Assembly: GCA_028282095.1 (NCBI GenBank)
Contig: JANQIP010000238.1
Coordinates: 1 to 34,961 of the forward strand
Reading direction: 5' to 3'
Source: Xanthobacteraceae bacterium
GTDB taxonomy: Bacteria; Pseudomonadota; Alphaproteobacteria; Rhizobiales; Xanthobacteraceae
Length of the DNA stretch: 34,961 nt
Below, one piece after another: positions 18,569-27,565 of the stretch. A program made the translations under genes and the position numbers. The notes under the pieces were generated by a model. The model was not told the DNA's origin, did no database searches, and saw nothing but the letters and a program-made list of their open reading frames with translations. Position 1 is the first letter of the stretch. The number at the start of each line of letters is the position of its first letter.

Positions 18569-19189
18569 ATGGAAGTGCAGGTCACCACGCTCGACGGGGA
18601 GGAAGCCGGCGCGATCGAGCTGCCGGCCGCGATCTTCGGGCTTGAGCCGCGTCCCGACATCATCCAGCGCTGCGTCGTGTGGCAGCTTGCCCGTCGCCGG
18701 AGCGGGACCCACAAGGTCAAGAACCGCTCCGAGATCGCCCGCACCGGCAAGAAGGTCTACCGCCAGAAGGGGACCGGCGGCGCCCGCCACGGCGCGGCGC
18801 GCGCCAATATCTTCCGCGGCGGCGGCCGTGCCTTCGGGCCGGTGGTGCGCAGCCATGCCATCGGCCTGCCGAAGAAAGTGCGCGCGCTTGCGCTCAAGCA
18901 TGCTCTGTCGGCCAAGGCGAAGGACGGCGGCGTGATCGTGCTCGACAAGCTTGCGCTCGAGGACAGCAAGACGAAGACGCTCAAGAGCCAGTTCGGCAAG
19001 CTCGGGCTCGACAATGCGCTGATCATCGACGGCGCCGAGCTCGATCGGGGCACGAGCCTCGCCGCCCGCAACATCCCCAATATCGACGTGCTGCCGGTCC
19101 AGGGCATCAATGTCTACGACGTGCTGCGCCGGACCAAGCTTGTGCTCACGCGGGCCGCGCTCGACGCGCTGGAGGCGCGCTTCAAATGA
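18569..19189 (+). CDS. rplD: 50S ribosomal protein L4
   Basis: The 206-residue product begins [21 protein letters not shown] (18554-18560) lies inside the end of rplC, 8 nt before the ATG, which supports this start over longer frames. The conserved loop [15 protein letters not shown], which lines the peptide exit tunnel, is intact. In E. coli L4 represses its own S10 operon; I see no confident L4 site here. The last codons overlap rplW by 4 nt (ATGA). Confidence 0.97.
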   Translation: MEVQVTTLDGEEAGAIELPAAIFGLEPRPDIIQRCVVWQLARRRSGTHKVKNRSEIARTGKKVYRQKGTGGARHGAARANIFRGGGRAFGPVVRSHAIGLPKKVRALALKHALSAKAKDGGVIVLDKLALEDSKTKTLKSQFGKLGLDNALIIDGAELDRGTSLAARNIPNIDVLPVQGINVYDVLRRTKLVLTRAALDALEARFK

Positions 19190-19485
19190 CAACGAAGGAT
19201 CCGCGCCATTACGACGTCATCATCCGGCCGGTGATCACCGAAAAGGCGACCTACGCCTCGGAGTACAGCCAGATCGTGTTCAAGGTGCGCCTTAGCGCCA
19301 CCAAGCCGCAGATCAAGGAGGCGGTGGAGAAACTGTTCGACGTCAAGGTCAAGGCGGTCAATACGGCGGTTCGCAAGGGCAAGATGCGGCGCTTCCGCGG
19401 TGTCCGCGGTCGGACGTCGGATGAGAAGAAGGCGGTCGTGACCCTCGAAGAGGGGCACCATATCGACGTGTCGACGGGGCTCTGA
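19186..19485 (+). CDS. rplW: 50S ribosomal protein L23
   Basis: The 99-residue protein starts at the ATG of an ATGA overlap with the rplD stop, so it is translationally coupled to L4. It has the L23 pattern of [14 protein letters not shown] near the N-terminus and a basic KMRRFRG stretch. L23 sits at the tunnel exit and is the docking point for trigger factor and SRP. rplB follows after 10 bp. Confidence 0.97.
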   Translation: MTTKDPRHYDVIIRPVITEKATYASEYSQIVFKVRLSATKPQIKEAVEKLFDVKVKAVNTAVRKGKMRRFRGVRGRTSDEKKAVVTLEEGHHIDVSTGL

Positions 19486-19495
19486 GGGAACGGCC

Positions 19496-20335
19496 ATGGC
19501 GCTCAAGAAATTCAAGCCGACGACCCCTGGCCAGCGTCAGCTCGTCATCGTCAACCGCTCCGGCCTCCATCGCGGCAAGCCCGTCAAGTCGTTGACCACG
19601 GGCAAGAGCGCGAGCGGCGGGCGCAACAATACCGGGCGCACCACCGTGCGCTTCCGCGGCGGCGGCCACAAGCGTGCGCTGCGCGCCGTCGACTTCAAGC
19701 GCCGCAAGTTCGACAGCCCGGCGCAGGTCGAGCGGATCGAGTACGATCCCAACCGCAGCGCCTTCATCGCGCTCATCAAATACGACGACGGCGAGTTGTC
19801 CTACATCCTCGCGCCGCAGCGCCTTGCGGTCGGCGATACGGTGGTTTCGGGCGAGCATGTCGACGTCAAGCCCGGCAATGCAATGCCGCTCGCCAACATG
19901 CCGATCGGGACGATCGTGCACAATGTCGAGATGAAGATCGGCAAAGGCGGCCAGCTCGCGCGCTCGGCCGGGACCTATACGCAGATCGTCGGGCGCGACC
20001 GCGACTATGTCATCCTTCGTCTGAATTCAGGCGAGCAGCGGCTGGTGCATGGGCGCTGCATGGCAACCGTCGGCGCGGTCTCGAACCCCGACCACATGAA
20101 CACCTCGGCCGGCAAGGCGGGGCGCACCCGTTGGCGCGGCTGGCGGCCGCATAATCGCGGCGTCTCGATGAACCCGGTCGACCACCCGCATGGCGGCGGC
20201 GAAGGCCGCGCCTCGGGCGGCCGTCATCCGGTGACGCCATGGGGCTTTCCCACCAAGGGCAAGCGCACCCGCCGCAACAAGCGGACCACGCGGCTCATCG
20301 TCTCCAGCCGCCACATGCGGAAGAAGAAGAGGTAA
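19496..20335 (+). CDS. rplB: 50S ribosomal protein L2
   Basis: The 279-residue protein begins [15 protein letters not shown]. The conserved loop near the C-terminus contains [10 protein letters not shown] with H230 equivalent to the E. coli histidine linked to peptidyl transferase function. It is a primary 23S rRNA binder needed for subunit joining. GAGGGA upstream overlaps the rplW stop region. Its lysine- and arginine-rich end (RHMRKKKR) is typical. Confidence 0.98.
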   Translation: MALKKFKPTTPGQRQLVIVNRSGLHRGKPVKSLTTGKSASGGRNNTGRTTVRFRGGGHKRALRAVDFKRRKFDSPAQVERIEYDPNRSAFIALIKYDDGELSYILAPQRLAVGDTVVSGEHVDVKPGNAMPLANMPIGTIVHNVEMKIGKGGQLARSAGTYTQIVGRDRDYVILRLNSGEQRLVHGRCMATVGAVSNPDHMNTSAGKAGRTRWRGWRPHNRGVSMNPVDHPHGGGEGRASGGRHPVTPWGFPTKGKRTRRNKRTTRLIVSSRHMRKKKR

Positions 20336-20346
20336 GGAAGCACGTA

Positions 20347-20625
20347 ATGGCGCGTTCGGTATGGAAGGGCCCGTTCGTCGACGGCTATCTGCTCAAGAAG
20401 GCGGATGCCGCGCGCGCGTCCGGCCGGCATGACGTGATCAAGATCTGGAGCCGGCGCTCGACGATCCTGCCGCAGTTCGTCGGGCTGACCTTCGGCGTGC
20501 ACAACGGCCACAAGCACATCCCCGTGATGGTGACCGAGGAGATGGTCGGCCATCGGTTCGGCGAATTCGCCCCGACGCGCACTTTCCACGGCCATTCCGG
20601 GGACAAGAAGGCCAGGCGAGGATAG
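20347..20625 (+). CDS. rpsS: 30S ribosomal protein S19
   Basis: The 92-residue protein starts [15 protein letters not shown], the standard S19 N-terminus, and carries the [16 protein letters not shown] motif at the C-terminus. S19 sits at the top of the 30S head with S13 and forms bridges to the large subunit. The ATG at 20347 follows GGTAAGGAAG 4-13 nt upstream. It lies 11 bp after rplB and 12 bp before rplV, in the usual S10 order. Confidence 0.98.
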   Translation: MARSVWKGPFVDGYLLKKADAARASGRHDVIKIWSRRSTILPQFVGLTFGVHNGHKHIPVMVTEEMVGHRFGEFAPTRTFHGHSGDKKARRG

Positions 20626-20637
20626 GCGGAGAGGATC

Positions 20638-21018
20638 ATGAGCAAGCCATCCCGTCCACGCAAGCTGGCGGAAAACGAAGCCAAGGCGGTCGCGCGCACG
20701 CTGCGGGTCTCTCCGCAGAAGCTCAATCTTCTCGCCCAGATGATCCGCGGCAAGAAGGTGGAGACGGCGCTCGCCGATCTCGAATTCTCGCGCAAGCGCA
20801 TCGCGCGCGATGTGAGGAAGTGCCTGCAATCGGCGATCGCCAATGCCGAGAACAACCATGATCTCGACATTGACGAACTCGTCGTGGCGCAGGCCCATGT
20901 CGGCAAGTCGCTGGTCATCAAGCGCTACGTTCCGCGCGGTCGCGGCCGCGCCGGACGCATGGCGAGACCCTTTTCGCATCTGACGATCGTCGTGCGTCAG
21001 GTCGAGGCGCAGGCCTGA
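20638..21018 (+). CDS. rplV: 50S ribosomal protein L22
   Basis: The 126-residue protein has the L22 globular domain and the long hairpin ending in [16 protein letters not shown] basic sequence (here [12 protein letters not shown]), which lines the exit tunnel and affects macrolide action. CGGAGAGG precedes the ATG. Its stop is followed 5 nt later by a palindromic repeat, so the rplV-rpsC gap is 119 bp instead of the few bases seen in most S10 operons. Confidence 0.97.
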   Translation: MSKPSRPRKLAENEAKAVARTLRVSPQKLNLLAQMIRGKKVETALADLEFSRKRIARDVRKCLQSAIANAENNHDLDIDELVVAQAHVGKSLVIKRYVPRGRGRAGRMARPFSHLTIVVRQVEAQA

Positions 21019-21023
21019 TGCGC

Positions 21024-21122
21024 GCATGATCCCGAAAGGTCGGCAGACGTTTCGGACAAGATCATGCGACAGAACAAGGAGAACGGGAGCGCGACTGATC
21101 CAATTTGGATGAATCGCGCTCC
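21024..21122 (+). repeat. Bipartite palindromic repeat (A+B), copy 6, inside the S10 operon
   Basis: Module A (21024-21067) has perfect GCATGATC/GATCATGC arms. The linker GACAGAACAAGGA leads to module B (21086-21122) with perfect arms GGAGCGCG and CGCGCTCC. The repeat starts 5 nt after the rplV stop and ends 3 nt before the rpsC ribosome-binding region (CGAGGAG at 21126). It fills nearly the whole 119-bp gap between two genes that are normally adjacent. Confidence 0.88.
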
Positions 21123-21137
21123 AGTCGAGGAGAACCG

Positions 21138-21836
21138 ATGGGTCAGAAAGTCAATCCGGTCGGCCTGCGGCTCGGCATCAACCGGACCTGGGACTCGCGC
21201 TGGTTCGCCGGCAAGAACGAGTACGGCAAGCTGATGCACGAGGACATGGCCATTCGCAGAGAGCTGATGAAGCAGCTCAAGCAGGCGGCGGTGTCCAAGA
21301 TCGTGATCGAGCGTCCGCACCGCAAATGCCGGGTGACGATCCACTCGGCACGGCCGGGCGTCGTGATCGGCAAGAAAGGCGCCGACATCGAGAAGTTGCG
21401 CCGCAAGGTCGCCCAGCTCACCGATTCGGACGTCGTGCTCAACATCATCGAAATCCGCAAGCCGGAGCTCGAGGCCCAGCTTGTGGCCGAGTCGATCGCC
21501 CAGCAATTGGAGCGGCGTGTCGCGTTCCGCCGCGCGATGAAGCGGGCGGTGCAGTCGGCGATCCGGCTCGGCGCCTTGGGGATTCGCATCAACTGCTCCG
21601 GACGGCTCGGCGGGGCCGAAATCGCGCGCATGGAATGGTATCGCGAAGGCCGGGTGCCGTTGCACACGCTGCGCGCCGATGTCGATTTCGGCGTCGCCAC
21701 GGCGTTCACCACCTACGGCACCTGCGGCGTCAAGGTCTGGATCTTCAAGGGCGAGGTGCTCGAGCACGATCCGATGGCACAGGACAAACGGGCCGCCGAC
21801 AGCGATCCCAGCCGGCCGCGCCGCGACGCGGCTTGA
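21138..21836 (+). CDS. rpsC: 30S ribosomal protein S3
   Basis: The 232-residue protein starts [13 protein letters not shown] at 21138, with CGAGGAG 5-12 nt upstream; an earlier in-frame ATG at 21105 lies within a repeat module and is rejected. The type II KH domain has its GKKG loop at residues 78-81. S3 lines the mRNA entry channel with S4 and S5. The region around [17 protein letters not shown] is conserved. Separation from rplV by a palindromic repeat is unusual. Confidence 0.98.
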   Translation: MGQKVNPVGLRLGINRTWDSRWFAGKNEYGKLMHEDMAIRRELMKQLKQAAVSKIVIERPHRKCRVTIHSARPGVVIGKKGADIEKLRRKVAQLTDSDVVLNIIEIRKPELEAQLVAESIAQQLERRVAFRRAMKRAVQSAIRLGALGIRINCSGRLGGAEIARMEWYREGRVPLHTLRADVDFGVATAFTTYGTCGVKVWIFKGEVLEHDPMAQDKRAADSDPSRPRRDAA

Positions 21837-21875
21837 GTGCTGGCAAGACAGAGATAAGGAAAGAGGCGTTCACCC

Positions 21876-22289
21876 ATGCTCCAGCCGATGCGCACCAAGT
21901 ACCGCAAGGCGCATAAGGGCCGCATCCACGGCACCGCGTCGAGCGGAACGTCGCTTGCCTTCGGCCAGTTCGGCCTCAAGGCGATGGAGCCCGAACGCAT
22001 CACCGCGCGCCAGATCGAGGCTGCCCGGCGCGCCATGACGCGACACATGAAACGCGCCGGCCGGGTCTGGATCCGCATCTTTCCCGATGTGCCGATCTCC
22101 AAGAAGCCGCTCGAAGTGCGCATGGGCTCGGGCAAAGGGGCGCCGGAATACTGGGTCGCGCGGGTCAAGCCGGGCCGCATCCTGTTCGAGGTCGATGGCG
22201 TCAACACCCAGATGGCGCGTGAGGCGCTCACCCTTGCCGCCGCCAAACTTCCGATCAAGACGCGCTTTGTCGAGCGCATTGCCGAATAG
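21876..22289 (+). CDS. rplP: 50S ribosomal protein L16
   Basis: The 137-residue protein begins [16 protein letters not shown] and contains the conserved [10 protein letters not shown] and [13 protein letters not shown] stretches. L16 binds late in 50S assembly and helps place A-site tRNA near the peptidyl-transferase centre; the conserved arginine hydroxylated in some bacteria (E. coli R81) lies in the [12 protein letters not shown] region. GATAAGGAAAGAGG precedes the ATG. It lies 39 bp after rpsC and 11 bp before rpmC. Confidence 0.97.
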   Translation: MLQPMRTKYRKAHKGRIHGTASSGTSLAFGQFGLKAMEPERITARQIEAARRAMTRHMKRAGRVWIRIFPDVPISKKPLEVRMGSGKGAPEYWVARVKPGRILFEVDGVNTQMAREALTLAAAKLPIKTRFVERIAE

Positions 22290-22300
22290 GGAACGCGCTC

Positions 22301-22513
22301 ATGCCCAACGCCGCCGACCTGCGTCCGATGACCCCCGATCAGCTCGACGACGAGCTGCTCAAGCTCAAGAAGGAGCAATTCAACTTGCGCTTCCAGAAGG
22401 CGACGGGCCAGCTCGAAAACACTGCGCGCATTCGGCAGGTGCGCCGTGACATCGCCCGCGTGCGGACGGTGGCACAGCAGAAGCGCACCGCCGCGGCCAA
22501 GAAGCAAGGATAG
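22301..22513 (+). CDS. rpmC: 50S ribosomal protein L29
   Basis: This 70-residue protein has the helical L29 pattern with the signature [20 protein letters not shown], then [14 protein letters not shown]29 sits beside L23 at the tunnel exit. The spacing from rplP (11 bp) and to rpsQ (11 bp) is typical of the operon. The N-terminus ([10 protein letters not shown]) is slightly longer than E. coli L29. Confidence 0.96.
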   Translation: MPNAADLRPMTPDQLDDELLKLKKEQFNLRFQKATGQLENTARIRQVRRDIARVRTVAQQKRTAAAKKQG

Positions 22514-22524
22514 GAACGAGAACG

Positions 22525-22770
22525 ATGCCGAAGCGCACGCTCCAGGGAACCGTGGTCAACGACAAGCAGGACAAGACGATCGTCGTCCGGGTCGATCGCC
22601 GCTTCACCCATCCGATGATGAAGAAGACGGTCCGCCGCTCGAAGAAGTACCACGCCCATGACGAGAACAACGAATACGCGATCGGTGACGTGGTGTGGAT
22701 CGAAGAGCACCGGCCGATCTCCCGGCTCAAGCGCTGGGCCGTAACCGAAGGCATCAAGAAGGCGAAGTAA
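22525..22770 (+). CDS. rpsQ: 30S ribosomal protein S17
   Basis: The 81-residue OB-fold protein begins [18 protein letters not shown] and ends in basic sequence. S17 is a primary binder of the 16S rRNA 5' domain. GGATAGGAACGAGA upstream overlaps the end of rpmC. It is followed by a 178-bp gap before rplN, longer than the other gaps in this stretch. Confidence 0.97.
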   Translation: MPKRTLQGTVVNDKQDKTIVVRVDRRFTHPMMKKTVRRSKKYHAHDENNEYAIGDVVWIEEHRPISRLKRWAVTEGIKKAK

Positions 22771-22948
22771 GCGACGTCATGCGTATGGCTGGACCAATTC
22801 TGTTTGCTTGTCCCGTTGGGGCCGGCGACCTGCGGGCAAAGCGCGTCGGTCGTCCGGAACGGTCACGCGCGGCATTTTTCTCTCGCGGGCGGGGAAGGCA
22901 GACCCGATGGGTTGCCGGCACGCGATCAAGCGGACGACGAGGCCTCCC
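22771..22948 (+). other. Spacer between rpsQ and rplN
   Basis: A 178-bp break separates the S10-type genes from the spc-type genes at the boundary that has its own promoter in E. coli. I find no sigma70 match of good quality, no copy of the window's repeat families and no T-rich terminator. Frames that run through it into rplN and rplX are extensions without conserved sequence. Confidence 0.5.
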
Positions 22949-23317
22949 ATGATCCAGATGCAGACCAATCTCGACGTCGCGGACAATTCGGGCGCGCGCC
23001 GCGTCATGTGCATCAAAGTGCTGGGCGGCTCCAAGCGCAAATACGCGACCATCGGCGACATTATCGTGGTGGCGGTCAAGGAAGCGATTCCGCGCGGCCG
23101 GGTGAAGAAGGGCGATGTCATGAAGGCGGTGGTGGTGCGGGTCGCCAAGGACATCCGCCGGCCGGACGGCTCGATCATCCGCTTCGACCGCAATGCCGCG
23201 GTGCTGATCAATCCCCAGATGGAGCCGGTCGGCACCCGCATTTTCGGCCCGGTGCCGCGCGAACTGCGCGCCAAGAACCACATGAAGATCATCTCGCTCG
23301 CCCCGGAGGTGCTGTGA
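22949..23317 (+). CDS. rplN: 50S ribosomal protein L14
   Basis: The 122-residue protein begins [18 protein letters not shown], the invariant L14 start, so the ATG at 22949 is chosen over upstream in-frame codons. L14 lies at the subunit interface and contacts 16S helix 14; it is also the docking site for the silencing factor RsfS. Its TGA overlaps the rplX ATG by one base (TGATG), so the two are coupled. Confidence 0.98.
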   Translation: MIQMQTNLDVADNSGARRVMCIKVLGGSKRKYATIGDIIVVAVKEAIPRGRVKKGDVMKAVVVRVAKDIRRPDGSIIRFDRNAAVLINPQMEPVGTRIFGPVPRELRAKNHMKIISLAPEVL

Positions 23318-23634
23318 TGGCCGCGCGCATCCGCAAGGGCGACAAGGTCGTGGTGCTCACCGGTCGCGACAAAGGCCGCACCGGGGAGGTGATCGAGGTG
23401 CGCCCGGCCGAGAACCGCGCGCTGGTGCGCGGCGTCAACATGGTCAAGCGCCACCAGCGCCAGACGACCAACCAAGACGGCGGCATCATCTCCAAGGAAT
23501 CGCCGGTCCATCTGTCCAATATCGCGATCGTCGATCCGAAGACCGGCAAGCCGACGCGGATCGGATTCAGGATCGAGGCGGACGGCCGCAAGGTGCGGAT
23601 CGCCAAGCGTTCGGGAGCCGAGATCAATGGCTGA
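23317..23634 (+). CDS. rplX: 50S ribosomal protein L24
   Basis: The 105-residue protein starts at the ATG overlapping the rplN stop. The KOW motif, around [19 protein letters not shown] (residues 6-24), is clear. L24 starts 50S assembly by binding the 5' end of 23S rRNA. CCGGAGG within the end of rplN is the ribosome-binding site. The gene overlaps rplE by 8 bp. Confidence 0.97.
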   Translation: MAARIRKGDKVVVLTGRDKGRTGEVIEVRPAENRALVRGVNMVKRHQRQTTNQDGGIISKESPVHLSNIAIVDPKTGKPTRIGFRIEADGRKVRIAKRSGAEING

Positions 23635-24382
23635 GAGCGACAAGAAAGCCGACGGCAAGAAGGCCGAGAAAGGCGCCAAGCCCGACAAGACGGACAAGGC
23701 GGCAAAAGCTGCAAAAGCGCCGGCCAAAGATGCGGCGGCTGCCAAGGGCGGCAAGCCGGACAAGGGCGACAAGGCGGCCAAGGACAAGAAGGATGGAGCG
23801 GCCGCTGCGGTCGAAGCGCCGTCCTTCGAGGAACCGCGCAAGCCGGCGCGGCTCAAGGTTCATTACGAGAGCGTCATCAAGAAGCGGCTCACCGAGGAGT
23901 TCAGTTACAAGAACCTGTTCGAGGTGCCGCGGCTCGACAAGGTGGTGATCAATATGGGCGTCGGGGAGGGCGCGGCCGACCGCAAGAAGGTCGAGCAGGC
24001 CGCCGAGGACCTCGCGCTCATCTCCGGCCAGAAGGCGATCATCACCATGGCGCGCAAGTCGATCGCGGCCTTCAAGCTACGCGAAGGCCAGCCGGTCGGC
24101 TGCAAGGTCACGCTGCGCAAGGCGCGCATGTATGAGTTCATCGATCGGCTCATCAATATCGCCCTGCCGCGCATGCGTGATTTCCGCGGGCTGAGCGCGA
24201 AGAGCTTCGACGGGCAGGGAAACTACACGCTGGGAATCCGCGAGCACATCGTCTTTCCCGAGATCGACTACGACAAGGCGGCGGAAATCTGGGGCTTGGA
24301 CATCACGATCTGCACCACAGCCCGCACCGACGCCGAAGGGCGCGCGTTGCTCACGGCTTTCAATTTCCCGTTCCGGCAGTGA
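23627..24382 (+). CDS. rplE: 50S ribosomal protein L5 with long N-terminal extension
   Basis: The conserved L5 core starts near residue 73 ([13 protein letters not shown]) and runs to the end with MGVGEG and [12 protein letters not shown] motifs. The preceding 70 or so residues are low-complexity Lys/Ala/Asp sequence with repeated KADK, KAAK and KGDK words; E. coli L5 has 179 residues against 251 here. The extension begins at an ATG overlapping rplX by 8 bp, and its reading frame is open and coupled. No internal start with a good ribosome-binding site at the core boundary is obvious. L5 binds 5S rRNA and the P-site tRNA. Confidence 0.95.
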   Translation: MAESDKKADGKKAEKGAKPDKTDKAAKAAKAPAKDAAAAKGGKPDKGDKAAKDKKDGAAAAVEAPSFEEPRKPARLKVHYESVIKKRLTEEFSYKNLFEVPRLDKVVINMGVGEGAADRKKVEQAAEDLALISGQKAIITMARKSIAAFKLREGQPVGCKVTLRKARMYEFIDRLINIALPRMRDFRGLSAKSFDGQGNYTLGIREHIVFPEIDYDKAAEIWGLDITICTTARTDAEGRALLTAFNFPFRQ

Positions 24383-24422
24383 GGTCGGTTCGCCGTCCCC
24401 TATCCGGAGTTAGGAGCACCGA

Positions 24423-24728
24423 ATGGCGAAGAAGAGTTCGATCGAGAAGAATGAGCGCCGGCGCAAGCTCGCCAAGCAGTACGCCGCCCACCGGGCGCGA
24501 CTGCGGTCGATCGCGCGCGACCGCGCAAAGCCGATGGAGGAGCGGTTCGCGGCGACGCTCAAGCTCGCATCGCTGCCGCGCAACGGCTCGGCCACCCGCA
24601 TCCGCAATCGCTGCGAGGTCACCGGACGCCCGCGCGCCTTTTACCGCAAGCTCAAGATGAGCCGCATCGCCCTGCGGGAACTCGGCTCGAAAGGGCTCAT
24701 TCCCGGGCTAGTGAAGTCAAGCTGGTAA
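24423..24728 (+). CDS. rpsN: 30S ribosomal protein S14, zinc-independent type
   Basis: The 101-residue protein is the long S14 form without the CxxC zinc pairs of the short form; the single conserved cysteine is in [16 protein letters not shown]14 assembles late in the 30S head beside S3 and S10. TTAGGAGCACCGA precedes the ATG. It lies 40 bp after rplE and 14 bp before rpsH. Confidence 0.97.
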   Translation: MAKKSSIEKNERRRKLAKQYAAHRARLRSIARDRAKPMEERFAATLKLASLPRNGSATRIRNRCEVTGRPRAFYRKLKMSRIALRELGSKGLIPGLVKSSW

Positions 24729-24742
24729 GGGGTCAGACGAGG

Positions 24743-25135
24743 ATGAACGATCCCATCGGCGATATGATCACACGGATCCGCAATGCGCAGATGCGCGCCA
24801 AGTCGAGAGTTTCGACGCCGGGCTCGACCCTGCGCGCCCGCGTCCTCGATGTTCTCAAGAGCGAGGGCTATATCCGCGACTATGCGACCGTCGAGCATGC
24901 CGACGGCCGCAAGGAGTTCGATATCGAGCTCAAATATTTCGATGGCGAGCCTGTGATCCGCGAGATCGCGCGTGTGTCGAAACCGGGGCGGCGGGTCTAT
25001 GCCTCGGTCAAGGCGCTGCCGCGCATCAATAACGGCCTGGGCGTTGCCATCGTCTCCACACCCAAAGGGGTGATGGCCGACCACGCCGCGCGCGACGCCA
25101 ATGTCGGCGGCGAAATCCTCATGACCGTGTTCTAG
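24743..25135 (+). CDS. rpsH: 30S ribosomal protein S8
   Basis: The 130-residue protein begins [16 protein letters not shown] and has the C-terminal STPKGVM and GGEILMTVF sequences of S8. S8 binds 16S helix 21 and in E. coli represses the spc operon by binding near the rplE start. That region here is the rplX-rplE overlap with the L5 extension, so the E. coli site is not evident. ACGAGG lies upstream of the ATG. Confidence 0.97.
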   Translation: MNDPIGDMITRIRNAQMRAKSRVSTPGSTLRARVLDVLKSEGYIRDYATVEHADGRKEFDIELKYFDGEPVIREIARVSKPGRRVYASVKALPRINNGLGVAIVSTPKGVMADHAARDANVGGEILMTVF

Positions 25136-25146
25136 GGGCGCTTCTC

Positions 25147-25680
25147 ATGTCGCGCATTGGCAAGCGGGCGGTGCCGGTCCCCTCGGGGGTCCAGGCGAAT
25201 ATCGAGGGCCAGACGGTCAAGGTGAAGGGACCGAAGGGCGCCTTGCAGGTCGTGCTGCCCGACGAAGTCGTGGTGACGATGGAAAAGGGCGAGCTCAAGG
25301 TCGATCCGCGCGGCGAGACCGACCGCGCGCGCGCGATGTGGGGGACCTCGCGCACGCTCGTTGCCAATGTCGTCACCGGCGTGTCCAGTGGATTCGAAGA
25401 GAAGCTGGAGATCACCGGCGTCGGCTATCGCGCCGCGGTGCAAGGCACGAACCTGCAGCTTTCGCTCGGCTACAGCCACGAGGTCTTGTTTCCGATTCCG
25501 GAAGGCATCGCGATCACGACGCCGCGGCCCACCGAGATCGTGATCGCCGGCATCGACAAGCAGAAGGTCGGGCAGGTGGCGGCGAATATCCGCGGGTTCA
25601 GGCGGCCGGAGCCGTATAAGGGCAAGGGCGTGAGATACGCCAACGAACGCATTTTCCGCAAGGAAGGCAAGAAGAAGTAG
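25147..25680 (+). CDS. rplF: 50S ribosomal protein L6
   Basis: The 177-residue protein has the two repeated L6 domains and the C-terminal signature [16 protein letters not shown]. It binds helix 97 of 23S rRNA near the sarcin-ricin loop and is needed for a functional factor-binding site. It begins [15 protein letters not shown] and lies 11 bp after rpsH. Confidence 0.98.
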   Translation: MSRIGKRAVPVPSGVQANIEGQTVKVKGPKGALQVVLPDEVVVTMEKGELKVDPRGETDRARAMWGTSRTLVANVVTGVSSGFEEKLEITGVGYRAAVQGTNLQLSLGYSHEVLFPIPEGIAITTPRPTEIVIAGIDKQKVGQVAANIRGFRRPEPYKGKGVRYANERIFRKEGKKK

Positions 25681-25689
25681 GAAAGCGCC

Positions 25690-26052
25690 ATGTCAAGGCT
25701 CTCCCTCAAGACGGACCGGCGCAAGGGGCGCGTTCGCCGCGCCATCAAGATCGCCGCCGCAGGCCGGCCGCGGCTTTCGGTGTTCCGCTCCTCCAAGCAC
25801 ATCTATGCGCAGGTGATCGACGACCGTAAGGGCGAGACGGTCGCGGCCGCCTCCTCGCTCGAAAAAGGCTTGCGCGAGAGCCTGAAGACCGGTGCCGATA
25901 TCGGCGCGGCGAAGGTGGTGGGCAAGCTCGTCGCCGAGCGGGCGACGAGCAAGGGCGTCAAGGACGTCGCGTTCGACCGCGGCAGCTATCTCTATCATGG
26001 CCGGGTCAAGGCGCTGGCGGATGCTGCGCGCGAAGGCGGGCTGAATTTCTAG
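25690..26052 (+). CDS. rplR: 50S ribosomal protein L18
   Basis: This 120-residue protein is L18, one of the three 5S rRNA binders with L5 and L25. Recognisable stretches are [20 protein letters not shown] and the C-terminal [20 protein letters not shown]. The basic N-terminal tail is typical. It follows rplF after 9 bp. Confidence 0.97.
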   Translation: MSRLSLKTDRRKGRVRRAIKIAAAGRPRLSVFRSSKHIYAQVIDDRKGETVAAASSLEKGLRESLKTGADIGAAKVVGKLVAERATSKGVKDVAFDRGSYLYHGRVKALADAAREGGLNF

Positions 26053-26090
26053 AACGAAGCGGGCGGCGCCCGGACGGAGACGAAGGTCAG

Positions 26091-26651
26091 ATGGCACGTG
26101 AACGCGAACGCGATCGGGAAGAGCGCGACAGCGAGTTTGTCGACAAGCTCGTGCATATCAACCGCGTCGCCAAGGTGGTGAAGGGCGGTCGCCGGTTCGG
26201 GTTTGCCGCGCTCGTCGTCGTCGGTGATCAGAAGGGCCGGGTCGGCTTTGGCCACGGCAAGGCGCGCGAGGTGCCGGAAGCGATCCGCAAGGCGACCGAT
26301 GCGGCCAAGCGCGGCATGCTGCGCGTGCCATTGCGGGAGGGCCGCACGCTGCATCACGATGTCGCCGGCCGTCACGGGGCGGGCCGGGTGTTCCTGCGCG
26401 CCGCGCCGGCCGGCACCGGCATCATCGCGGGCGGTCCGATGCGCGCGGTGTTCGAGACGCTCGGCATGCAGGACGTGGTCGCGAAATCGATCGGCTCGTC
26501 CAATCCCTACAATATGGTGCGCGCGACCTTCGCTGCGCTCAGGCAGCAGGACTCTCCGCGTGCGGTCGCGGCGCGGCGCAATATCAAGGTCTCGACACTG
26601 CAGGCGCGCCGGCGCGAAGGCGGCGACGAGGCCGCTGGAACGGAGGCCTGA
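26091..26651 (+). CDS. rpsE: 30S ribosomal protein S5
   Basis: The 186-residue protein has the N-terminal double-stranded RNA-binding-like domain with the loop [18 protein letters not shown], the site of spectinomycin-resistance changes in E. coli, and the C-terminal ribosomal S5 domain with [17 protein letters not shown]5 takes part in mRNA entry and decoding fidelity. GAAGGTCAG precedes the ATG. rpmD follows after 4 bp. Confidence 0.98.
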   Translation: MARERERDREERDSEFVDKLVHINRVAKVVKGGRRFGFAALVVVGDQKGRVGFGHGKAREVPEAIRKATDAAKRGMLRVPLREGRTLHHDVAGRHGAGRVFLRAAPAGTGIIAGGPMRAVFETLGMQDVVAKSIGSSNPYNMVRATFAALRQQDSPRAVAARRNIKVSTLQARRREGGDEAAGTEA

Positions 26652-26655
26652 GAGG

Positions 26656-26853
26656 ATGGCGACCAAAGCCGGAAAGACGATCAGGGTCGAGCAGACCGGC
26701 AGTCCCATGCGCCGCCCGAAGGAACAGCGGGCGACGTTGATCGGGCTCGGGCTCAACCGCATCGGGCGCGTCGCCGAGCTCGACGACACGCCGGCAACGC
26801 GCGGGATGATCGCAAAGGTCAGACACCTCGTCCGCGTGGTCGACGAGAAATGA
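26656..26853 (+). CDS. rpmD: 50S ribosomal protein L30
   Basis: This 65-residue protein has the L30 signature [14 protein letters not shown] and the ending [12 protein letters not shown]. The ATG at 26656 has GAGAGG directly upstream, spanning the rpsE stop, with 4 bp between the genes. Longer in-frame extensions overlap rpsE and are not conserved. L30 occurs only in some bacteria but is usual between S5 and L15. Confidence 0.96.
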   Translation: MATKAGKTIRVEQTGSPMRRPKEQRATLIGLGLNRIGRVAELDDTPATRGMIAKVRHLVRVVDEK

Positions 26854-26887
26854 CACAGAGTGTGACCGGGGTGGTTGGAGAAGCGTC

Positions 26888-27385
26888 ATGAGGCTCAACG
26901 AGATCGCCGACCGGCCGGGTGCGCGCAAGAAGCGCATGCGCATCGGCCGCGGCACCGGCTCGGGCAAGGGCAAGACCGGAGGGCGCGGCGGCAAGGGCCA
27001 GACCGCCCGCGCGGGCGTGAGCATCAAGGGGTTCGAAGGCGGCCAGATGGCCTTGCACCGCCGCCTGCCGAAGCGCGGCTTCAACAATATCTTCGCGCTC
27101 GACCTCAATGAGGTCAATCTTGGCCGGCTCCAGGCGGCCCTCGACAAAGGCCGGCTGGTTCAGGACGCAGTCGTCGATGTCAAGTCGCTGGTCGAAGCCG
27201 GGGTCTTGCGTCGCGCCCGCGACGGCGTGCGGCTTTTGGGCGGCGGCGAGCTCAGGGCGAGCCTTCAAATCGAGGTCCATGGGGCTTCGCGGTCGGCCGT
27301 GGCCGCCGTCGAGAAGCTCGGCGGGTCCGTGAAAATACTGGGGCCGTCCGGTCAGAAAAAAGACACGGGCGAAGGGCCGAACTGA
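26888..27385 (+). CDS. rplO: 50S ribosomal protein L15
   Basis: The 165-residue protein begins [18 protein letters not shown] and has the Gly/Lys-rich N-terminal arm ([19 protein letters not shown], residues 20-38) that threads into 23S rRNA, and the conserved [17 protein letters not shown]. It is a late assembly protein. It is followed by a 180-bp spacer before secY. Confidence 0.97.
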   Translation: MRLNEIADRPGARKKRMRIGRGTGSGKGKTGGRGGKGQTARAGVSIKGFEGGQMALHRRLPKRGFNNIFALDLNEVNLGRLQAALDKGRLVQDAVVDVKSLVEAGVLRRARDGVRLLGGGELRASLQIEVHGASRSAVAAVEKLGGSVKILGPSGQKKDTGEGPN

Positions 27386-27472
27386 ACGCTATATTGGGCT
27401 GGTGATGGGGCCCCAATGCTTGAGCTCGGTCTCGCCATATTGGTACCGCACCACGAGACACGTTAGCAAACA

Positions 27473-27518
27473 TTCCTTCTCTGATGGTCCGGGATCGAAC
27501 CGTTGGAGTGGAGACACG
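27473..27518 (+). repeat. Block shared with the rplJ leader, copy 2
   Basis: Begins TTCCTTCTCTGA, then aligns with 1597-1641 by my reading at roughly three quarters of positions, with mostly transition differences. It lies 48 bp upstream of the secY start, in a 180-bp gap (27386-27565) that has no other recognised feature. Confidence 0.55.
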
Positions 27519-27565
27519 AGAGGCGTGCGGGGCGACGCCACCTTGGCGCCAACCGGAGCCTGGTA

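Noticed and set aside
21105..21137. An earlier rpsC start at 21105
   Set aside because: It lies in repeat module B and adds 11 unconserved residues; the start at 21138 has the conserved MGQKVNP and a ribosome-binding site.
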